Source: Sweltsa coloradensis (taxonomy: Eukaryota; Arthropoda; Insecta; Plecoptera; Chloroperlidae). From it: a stretch of 64,000 nucleotides of DNA. The number at the start of each line of letters is the position of its first letter. Position 1 is the first letter of the stretch. The stretch covers positions 620,001 to 684,000 of the forward strand of contig JAMZAV010000026.1 of assembly GCA_024449915.1 (NCBI GenBank), given 5' to 3'. Below the pieces are notes generated by a model, which did no database searches, was not told the DNA's origin, and saw nothing but the letters and a program-made list of their open reading frames with translations. Below, one piece after another: positions 57,172 through 64,000 of the stretch. The translations under genes and the position numbers were made by a program.

Positions 57172-57806
57172 ACTAGGAAAACGCTAAAGTCCCGTCGCGT
57201 TGTTGAGCGAACACCGGTACGTGCAACACGACCCGAGTACGACATTCCCATAATGTTACGTACCAATAAGTCTTTAAGGTCTTGACCGATTTAGCTGAAA
57301 ATTTGTAAAATAGGAGAGAATGGATTAAATCCACCGCCGTTTAGAGGACCTTGTCATCATTTCTTTGGGAAAACTATTTAAACTCTTTGATAACAAATAA
57401 TACACTGCTTCCTCGATAGTATTTTGATTACTTGTAGGTGGCAGTGCATAGTGAGACTTTTCGTTGCCATGGTAACGTTACTGTTGTTAAAATGTAATTA
57501 CTATCTACACTACTTAAGGTCTTGACCGATTTAGCTGACAATTTGTAAAATAGGAGAGAATGTTGTACTTATTGACCCTGCAAAATTTCATAACGATCGG
57601 AACATTTTTATTTTTTATTTTTTATAACCAACGATCGGATTTTGTTCAAAAACTATACAGCAACCCGCCTAGGTGGTATGTACATGTGTGCAAAATTTCA
57701 GGTCGATCAGAGAAACGGTGCGACCTGTATCGAAGCAGTAACAGAAAGAAAAAAAACATACATTCGAGCCATAAGAGTCAAGTGGAGACGCTCGCTACGC
57801 TCGCTC
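57172..57806 (+). mobile_element. 'GAGCG family' element, copy E (subfamily 2)
   Basis: The left end ACTAGGAAAACGCTAAAGTC then GCGTTGTTGAGCG; the right end ACGCTCGCTACGCTCGCTC (57788-57806). The interior differs from copies A-D: TAAGGTCTTGACCGATTTAG (two copies, near 57273 and 57518), CGTTGCCATGGTAACGTTAC and CAACCCGCCTAGGTGGTATG. The shared ends with a distinct interior indicate a related subfamily. Its left end lies about 32 bp from the Gypsy gag start. Confidence 0.75.
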
Positions 57807-57812
57807 AAAAAT

Positions 57813-58715
57813 ACTAGGAAAACGCTCAGTTGGACGCGTTGTTGAGCGAGCACCGGTACGTGCAACACGACCCGAGTACGACATTCCCATAATGTTACAT
57901 ACCAATAAGTCTTTAAGGTCTTGACCGATTTAGTTGAAAATTTGTAAAATAGGAGAGAATGGATAAAATCCACCGCCATCTAGAGGACCTTGACATCATT
58001 TCTTTGGGAAAAACTATTTTACTCTTGATTTCTTCTAGGTGGCAGTACATAGTGACCAGAATTCTTGTGCGACTTTTCGTTGCCATGGTAACGTTACTTT
58101 TGTTAAAATGTAATTTCTATCTACACTACTTATCGGATCAAAATAAAAATAACATATTCGTGACCGGACGGACATTCTAAATGATTTGGCTACCTCAGAT
58201 TTTGTCGCCGTTTAGTTTTTTTAAAAAACTTTAGGTTAACTTTAATGTAACTTTATAACTTTTTGAACGATTTTGCCACAAAACTAATGGCATTCAATCG
58301 GGAACGAAACTTGCGGATGGTCAAAATTTCAACTCGATCCGAGCCTCCGTTTGACCACTATCATGAGCCAAAAAAGCTGTGTGACTTTCCGTTGCCATGG
58401 TAACGGGACTTTGTTATAATGTAATTTCCATCTACACTACTTATCGGATCAAGATAAAAATAACATATTCGTGATCGGACGGACATTCTAAATGATTTGG
58501 CCACCTCAGATTTTGTCGCCGTTTAGTTTGAAAAAAAAACTTTCGATTAACTTTAATGTAACTTTTTAACTTTTTGAACAATTTTGCCACAAAACTATAC
58601 AGCAACCCGCCTAGGTGGTATGTACATTGTGTGCAAAATTTCAGGTCGATCAAAGAAACGGTGCGACCTGTATCCAGCAGTAACAGAATAAAAAAGAAAA
58701 AAAGACATCTCGCTC
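57813..58715 (+). mobile_element. 'GAGCG family' element, copy F (subfamily 2), in tandem with E
   Basis: ACTAGGAAAACGCTCAGTTG begins only six bases after the end of copy E, and the right end is TCTCGCTCAA near 58708. It shares most blocks with E but contains a ~312-bp internal tandem duplication (TTGCCATGGTAACG at 58080 and 58392; ACCTCAGATTTTGTCGCCG in both). Confidence 0.75.
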
Positions 58716-60520
58716 AACTAACACAATCACCAGGTTGGATACCAAGTTAGTTCAGTAGATTCTCTACTGTGTAATTAGCACACCACATGCAAGATAATAT
58801 GTGCAGACTCACCCAAGTTCTTCTTTCTAGGCACTATTACCATGTGTCTCCCAATACACTGTCTCTCAAGAAAAATAGTCTCTGCGGGTTCTTTAATTTT
58901 TGCAAACAAAAATTCCGGTATGCGCTGCCACCAAATATAGTGCCCGCAGTATTTATCAATCAATAATCAATCTGTTAATTGGTTGCTGATCAATAAGTAT
59001 TGGTACACTTTCAGACTACTTAACTTGAAGGATCAGTGATTTGGGAGAGTATAGGTGTTCTTACCATAAAATCATGAAAGCTATGTAAACAAGACTACAT
59101 TTAATAAAGCCAGACTTTTCACTTACACAAGATTATGGTTTTAGTTATAGAATTCATTCCCTATCCTGGAAACCCTTCCTACTACAAAGATGGCTTAGAT
59201 AAGAGAGAGCCAACCTGGCCACTTCATGTAGTGACTGGTAACACATTCCTTAATTGTCACGACTTGGACCTGTGGCTACATGTCATTGGTTAATTTGAAT
59301 TAGTCTGTATTCACCTGGCCCAATATGAGAGTCAGCTGTTTCCAGAACTGTGCCGATGGTGATTTGCAGATTGCTACATGCCTGGTAAGAATGCCAGGTC
59401 ATCAAAAGTGTGTTATTACATAGTGACGTAAATGAATGGATTGCACTTTGTCTGCCTAGTTTTAGAGATTGTAATGGCTTTGAATTAACATCACGGTTTA
59501 CAACACAGAACTAAAACCTATCAAATCAATCAATATTCTGATATTGATTGATGGATTGATGACTATGTGATTACTTATCATTGTATACTAAATGATGATT
59601 GGTTTTCTACATTATATTATGTTGAATGATAACTAAATACCCAATATCGATGGAAATCGATATCCAATCAATAAAAGTGAAATAGAAACCCTGATTTCAC
59701 TACAGTATTATATCCAGCTTCTGTCCGGATCAACAGTCTCACTAGACGGTGGTTCGACCAGGTATTCACCCTCGAGTGCACGTGCCCTCACTGACGTCAC
59801 ACCACTCGTGCTAATTACTTCAACCCAGGCCTGCAACTTTTTGGGCCATAATTCGCCAGAATTAGCGAGTTTTTAAGTTTACATCACAGTCTGATTAGGG
59901 CTTAGCGGCCAGCAGAGAGCTAACGCAGATATAACTACTCTAGAGCCAGCTGTAATACCCTGGGTATATACCGCCCTCTATTGTCTGAGCATCGGGGAAT
60001 AAAATATTCAGATTTCTGAACGTGCTCTTTGCATTTTCCTTCGTACCCCTCCATCCGAACGCAGGGCTTTGTTATTGATGCTGAAGTTTTCGCTCCAGAT
60101 AACCTACTTTATTTTCGACGATTTTACCACAAATTTAGATTGCTAAAAGGAGCGTTTGCTCTGATAACTTAATTGATTATTTGATTTCTCTCAATCAAGG
60201 GGGGAATCGACCAGAACCAAAAGCCGAACAAACGATATTTCCCGACCCAATTCCGAAAAGCAAATAATAATCTCTAATAACGATGCATATCTAGAGTTTT
60301 CTGCTTTAAAATATGAGTTGACTATTATTGAATAAACCTCTTGCATGGTGCAGAGATTACAGACTATTACTCTGGCATTGATGTATAGAGATTAACTGTA
60401 GGCTACTGCACACACTATTACCAAAACAAGCACGTGTATACGGGAGTATTCAAAGTAGGGTGCACAAAGCTTACCGCAAAACCACATTTAAACCTTATAC
60501 AACAAAACCCTTATATTGAT
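58716..60520. other. No supported gene
   Basis: Includes a GATTGATTGATGGATTGATG-like hairpin with AATCAATCAATATTC near 59523-59565. No LTR of the Gypsy element was found here. The sequence CACTGACGTCACACCACTCG near 59789-59808 holds a CRE palindrome similar to that at 36877, without other promoter evidence. Confidence 0.35.
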
Positions 60521-60700
60521 GATGGAGGTGCCGGGTTGGGGCTCCTCTCTATCATGTTATATTATATTATATAACTGGTGTTTTTTTTATTTTTAAGGAA
60601 ATCAACCCAGAAATTAAAAAACCATCTCAGCGGGATAACGAACCCCGGTCTCTCGATTGCCGATTGGTCGAGTGCTTTACCCTAAGATTTTTTTGTTTTT
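60521..60700. repeat. Core-motif remnant followed by a minus-strand SINE fragment
   Basis: GATGGAGGTGCCGGGTTG at 60521-60538 is a slightly changed core. From about 60690 to 60590 on the minus strand lies a tRNA-like head (AAAGCACTCGACCAATCGGC, then GGGGTTCGTTATCCCGCTGA) of the same SINE family as 28650-28728. Confidence 0.5.
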
Positions 60701-61038
60701 TACATTTATGAGAACATACGATTTTGATCGGTTCGAACCAACATATGTTCTACTCTGAAAATAGAAAATGGAAATGGAAATAAAAAGTGTCGGTAAGAAG
60801 CTCTCTCAAGGTTATTAATTGTTAAAAATTTACATGACACTTGCTTTTTTTTGCTATATTTTGTTATACACTTTACTTTATTTGTGACTATTTTTGCTGA
60901 TTTATTGTTAAGTATAGAGTCATGGTAATGGTTTACATGCTAAACGTTTTCCACCCATTTATGAATTTCTCACAGAGTTGTAAAACAAAGAATGTTTGTG
61001 GTCAAGTCTGACAAAGTATTTTCTTGCTCTCGTTTCAG
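60701..61038. other. Intron side of the TSP1 exon
   Basis: AT-rich sequence ending in the splice acceptor tract TTTTCTTGCTCTCGTTTCAG at 61019-61038. Nothing else is recognised. Confidence 0.6.
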
Positions 61039-61230
61039 TTGTTGACTGCGAGGTGTCTGCGTGGGGCGCCTGGACCGGATGTGACGTGGAGTGCGGTACA
61101 GGAATGATGACCAGGTCCCGAGTGGTGGAGAGGGACCCGGTCAACGGAGGGAAACACTGCCCGTCCCTGGTGCAGAAGAGAGGATGTCAGGGACAGAGGT
61201 GTCCCCACAACCCGAGGAACGCTCTCAGAG
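61039..61230 (+). CDS. Thrombospondin type-1 (TSP1) repeat exon, SBSPON-like secreted protein
   Basis: The exon is 192 bp, flanked by a strong acceptor (TTGCTCTCGTTTCAG) and donor (CTCAGAG/GTAAGG). Both boundaries are phase 1, the symmetric class typical of shuffled extracellular domains. The peptide starts VVDCEVSAWGAWTGCDVECG, with the tryptophans of the TSP1 W layer (WGAW), the CX3C pair (CDVEC), the arginine ladder MMTRSRVVERD, and cysteines at NGGKHCP, RGCQG and QRCP: six cysteines in all. The wording, with NGGKHCPSL, resembles the TSP1 domain of SBSPON (somatomedin-B and thrombospondin type-1 domain-containing) relatives; other TSP1 proteins remain possible. The protein should act outside the cell, but partners cannot be read from one exon. 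Neighbouring exons were not found with confidence. GC content is well above the flanks, as expected for a coding exon. Confidence 0.85.
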
Positions 61231-61501
61231 GTAAGGCAGGCGAGGCTACTTGCTGTGGCGTTCGGTCCCAGTGAGTGATAGAACTGGACATGCCGTGGTA
61301 GAAGATGGAAGGAGTCCCCTCACACACTCATTCTCAATGACCTTGTAACTGGACGCGCACTGTGTCGGCTCGTCGTGGTTCCGACCTGCTAGGAAGTCTC
61401 AGCCGAGAGGTGGCAAGCAAACTAATACTATAGTCTCCAAGCCTTACATTCAGCAAGTTACATGATTGTTACGTTTGAATTCCAATGATATTTACCATCT
61501 A
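61231..61501. other. Intron start after the TSP1 exon
   Basis: It begins with the donor GTAAGG. No further exon was identified before the TIR element. Confidence 0.5.
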
Positions 61502-61503
61502 TA

Positions 61504-61885
61504 GTAGGCTAGATCCCCAGTCTCCAAAACGTCCGTACAGGCGCGAGCGTACCAAATTGACCTATTCAAGATGGCGATTTGGCGCTTCAATTTATTATGC
61601 TTGACATTATGATTTAGATACGATTAAGTATTTTGCTGGATTGTTTTGATATGGTTTGAGCTTGTGCAGCATGAGAATGCACATACAGAAACAATAAGAA
61701 GTTATTCCATAAGGGAATTTATTAATCATTTGGTGCTAATGACTAATATGCTCATCTGTCAACCTGACAGCCACCTTGAAAAATATTTGGGCTACAAATC
61801 GCTACCTTCTACTTTAAAAACTGACCTATTCAAGATGGCTTCTAATTGACACGCTAGTGGACCAATGACTGGGGATCTAGCCTAC
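61504..61885. mobile_element. MITE-like element with TA duplication (382 bp)
   Basis: Inverted ends GTAGGCTAGATCCCCAGTC (61504-61522) and GACTGGGGATCTAGCCTAC (61867-61885) match perfectly over 19 bp and are flanked by TA on both sides (61502-61503; 61886-61887). TA duplications fit the Tc1/mariner superfamily. A direct repeat GACCTATTCAAGATGGC lies inside both ends (near 61559 and 61820). No transposase. It sits in the presumed intron downstream of the TSP1 exon. Confidence 0.8.
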
Positions 61886-61887
61886 TA

Positions 61888-62650
61888 TTGTTAAATTCTA
61901 TATTCTCGTCGTCACTTCGAGCGGTAGCGGCGCGCCAACTCTTTTACCACTCAGTCGTTTAGTGCATGCGGCATCAACTATTTTTAATATTTATGTCACT
62001 AACGAAAGGGATGCCGATAACTCTGTGAACAAAACGCCCGTATGCACTACGTGTGACGTCATGAGGCTCAATATCTACATGACCTTTATATTTATTTACA
62101 CTGGAAAACAACAAATTGAAATTTATTTATTTAATTTCTAAATTATTCAGTTATAAAATTTTTTTGCACAAAGGACATTAAATAAAACTAAATATATGTA
62201 ATACAAACACAAATATTTGGAATAATGAATATAAATATAACAATAATAAATATATAATAAGAACAACATAAATATTGTATTGCTGTTGATAATACGAAAG
62301 TTTCGTAAACACCTCCCGGTATTTCGTAAAAGTTTTTTATTGCCTGAAACAAATACTACATTTGTGTGTGTTTGTTTTCCATTTGAGGCTGTGCTGCAAA
62401 CAAAAACTACAACGTCACACCCTGTGAACATGACACGAGAATATCAGCTTGGTTTTGCAACGTTGTGGACATTGTGCGTCCTTTATTTCAACATGATATG
62501 TACATCGGCGCAAGAACCCTAGCCCACTTCTTCTGCTCGGGCTGGCTGGCTTGCTAATGAGTGATGTGCATGGTGACGTATAACATTGACACGAGAACCA
62601 GTCTGTTGATTTGAGTGTATCCTAAAGCTTGTCCAAGTATTTAATTATTT
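61888..62650. other. No supported gene
   Basis: AT-rich. The frame at 62280-62522 lacks a domain or clear splice context. GTGTGACGTCATGAGG near 62050 contains another CRE palindrome, without other promoter evidence. Confidence 0.35.
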
Positions 62651-62668
62651 TTGGTGGAGGTGCCGGGT
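62651..62668 (+). repeat. Intact core motif without a recognisable family body
   Basis: TTGGTGGAGGTGCCGGGT is perfect, preceded by an AT-rich TTAATTATTT. The downstream blocks of the family are not evident within 150 bp. Confidence 0.7.
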
Positions 62669-63544
62669 TAATGAAAATATTCTTTTTTAGACTATCTCTT
62701 TGTACACCCAGTAACCACGTTTTTTTTAAAATTTCTTTCAACTGTGAAGATTCTTTATCTGGTTCTATAAAATATAATAAAAAGTGTAAAAAGTAAATTT
62801 GAAACCAGGGCTAATTCCCTATTGTCAGTGGCTACCAGATTCGAACCATACATTGCAATCTTGAATAATACTAACACCACTGGTAAGAAATTACACTCTT
62901 ATCTCTGCTAGCACTCTACCTCTCACACCATACAAGGTCGGAGCGAAGTGGAAGCATTAATTAAAGCTAATTTACTAATTAATGGAACGCAGAGAGATGT
63001 ATTGTAATAGGTGGCGCAACAATGCAAGTATGCACGAGCGGGAGTAGTAACAATGAACATATCTTTTATCCAGTCATATACGTTTTATTTACGGTTGCGC
63101 ACTATAGTGCCGTCAATCGTAAGTCAGCGTCTAGCATGCGAGGTCGTACCTCAGAATGATAATGATATAACACATAAATATCTCTTGAACGTTACTTCGT
63201 AACTATCATTTAGAAGCTGATTAAAAACTTTAAGGGGCGTCCGCTGTACAGTACACAACAGTTTTACCCGTTAGGGGTGTTAGGAAATTTATGAAGCGAA
63301 TGCACAAGGGCTGATTTAATGGACAAAATCCCAGCATTCGCCTTTTCGACTAAAGAAAACATTAAATAATGGTTTAGTCAGGATTCATAATGATAATAAT
63401 CGTTTTATTAGTACAGTTCAAAATATACATTCAGGTTTTAAATTATCTTTAAAATAATTTAAAACCAGAGAAGTATTATGAAATTTACATTTTTGTACCT
63501 TTCTTTAGGTGGTTCATTAGTTCGTTGTTTATTGTGCTATCTAA
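62669..63544. other. No supported gene
   Basis: A weak minus-strand tRNA-like patch (CCAGATTCGAACCATACATT on the plus strand) lies near 62827-62846. Otherwise nothing is recognised. Confidence 0.35.
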
Positions 63545-63630
63545 TAAAGATTATCGGAAGTGGGCATCGAACCTGCTACCTCCCGCATCCAAGTCTCGCT
63601 TGTTACGCATGAGCTAGCTCTGTCGTCGTA
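63545..63630 (-). repeat. tRNA-like SINE fragment
   Basis: On the minus strand GAGCTAGCTCATGCGTAACA (A-box region) precedes GCAGGTTCGATGCCCACTTC (B-box GGTTCGATGCC) at tRNA-like spacing. The acceptor ends do not pair. Confidence 0.55.
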
Positions 63631-64000
63631 AGTGCTGAAGAGTGTTATGGTAAATAGCTCACATGTCCCACCCTTGCTTACTTCTGCGCGTAGTAAGTGT
63701 GTGTGACAGAACGCATTATCGTCACACCCGTGCGTGAGTGCGTGACATATATCACGCGTCGTCTCGTCTCACACAAGTAACAGGTGAAACTGACAACGGT
63801 AAATCAAGCGAAGAATATCGGTGAAAAACAGTAAATATCTCGGGGCCACTTTCATTTACATTCGTGTATTTTTTATCACTCGTATATTTTCACTCTCGCT
63901 GTTTCGTTTTCGTTCGCGCCCAGGGGAGTTGGTTTCCTGACGCGGCCCTCTAGTAGTCGGCGTCAACCCTGTCTTGTCTCGTGAAGTGAAGTCGCTGGAA
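63631..64000. other. GC-richer end of the window, possible promoter or 5' leader
   Basis: CpG-containing sequence increases (GTGCGTGAGTGCGTGACA, CGCGTCGTCTCGTCTCACAC, TTCGTTTTCGTTCGCGCCC). It could be an upstream region of a gene beyond the window, but no TATA box, initiator or ATG-bearing exon can be supported. Confidence 0.25.

Overview
The window looks like a gene-poor, AT-rich stretch of an animal nuclear genome, most likely an insect or other arthropod. The reasons are one vertebrate/arthropod-style extracellular-domain exon with clean GT-AG splice sites, a broken Ty3/Gypsy retrotransposon, tRNA-derived SINE pieces, hAT-like and other terminal-inverted-repeat (TIR) elements, and no bacterial-style gene packing. 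I cannot name the species. Nearly everything readable is mobile or repetitive DNA.

Layout. 1-2.2 kb: little beyond a small hairpin and a degenerate tandem repeat. 2.68-10.05 kb: a striking block in which two inverted copies of one TIR-type repeat flank a 2.8-kb palindromic satellite (about nine ~158-bp units head to tail, then about eight in inverted orientation) plus a probable TTAA-bounded element. 10.64-11.54 kb: a nonautonomous hAT element with near-perfect 8-bp target duplications. 11.8-17.5 kb: several copies of a dispersed repeat with a nearly invariant core TTGGTGGAGGTGCCGGGT, and another copy of the first TIR repeat. 18-30 kb: minisatellites, microsatellites, SINE pieces and much sequence with no recognisable content. 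30-39.7 kb: repeat insertions and two foldback elements of one family; one of them sits inside the arm of a third, unrelated foldback, so the uninterrupted arm preserves the empty insertion site. 40-53 kb: more core-motif repeats, SINE pieces and a second hAT-like element. 53.6-57.2 kb (minus strand): a degenerate Ty3/Gypsy body (gag, protease, reverse transcriptase, RNase H) without integrase or LTRs, abutted by two tandem repeat insertions (57.2-58.7 kb). 61.04-61.23 kb: the only confident host coding segment, a thrombospondin type-1 (TSP1) exon resembling SBSPON-like secreted proteins; a small TA-flanked TIR element lies just downstream.

There is no operon or pathway to describe. The biological interest is in the repeat architecture: symmetric arrays, nested foldbacks that document their own target duplication, and a short core motif kept almost unchanged in about 16 otherwise diverged copies. 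Two further coding exons, a possible signal-peptide exon near 40.2 kb (+) and a cysteine-rich exon near 12.4 kb (-), are offered only as low-confidence candidates.
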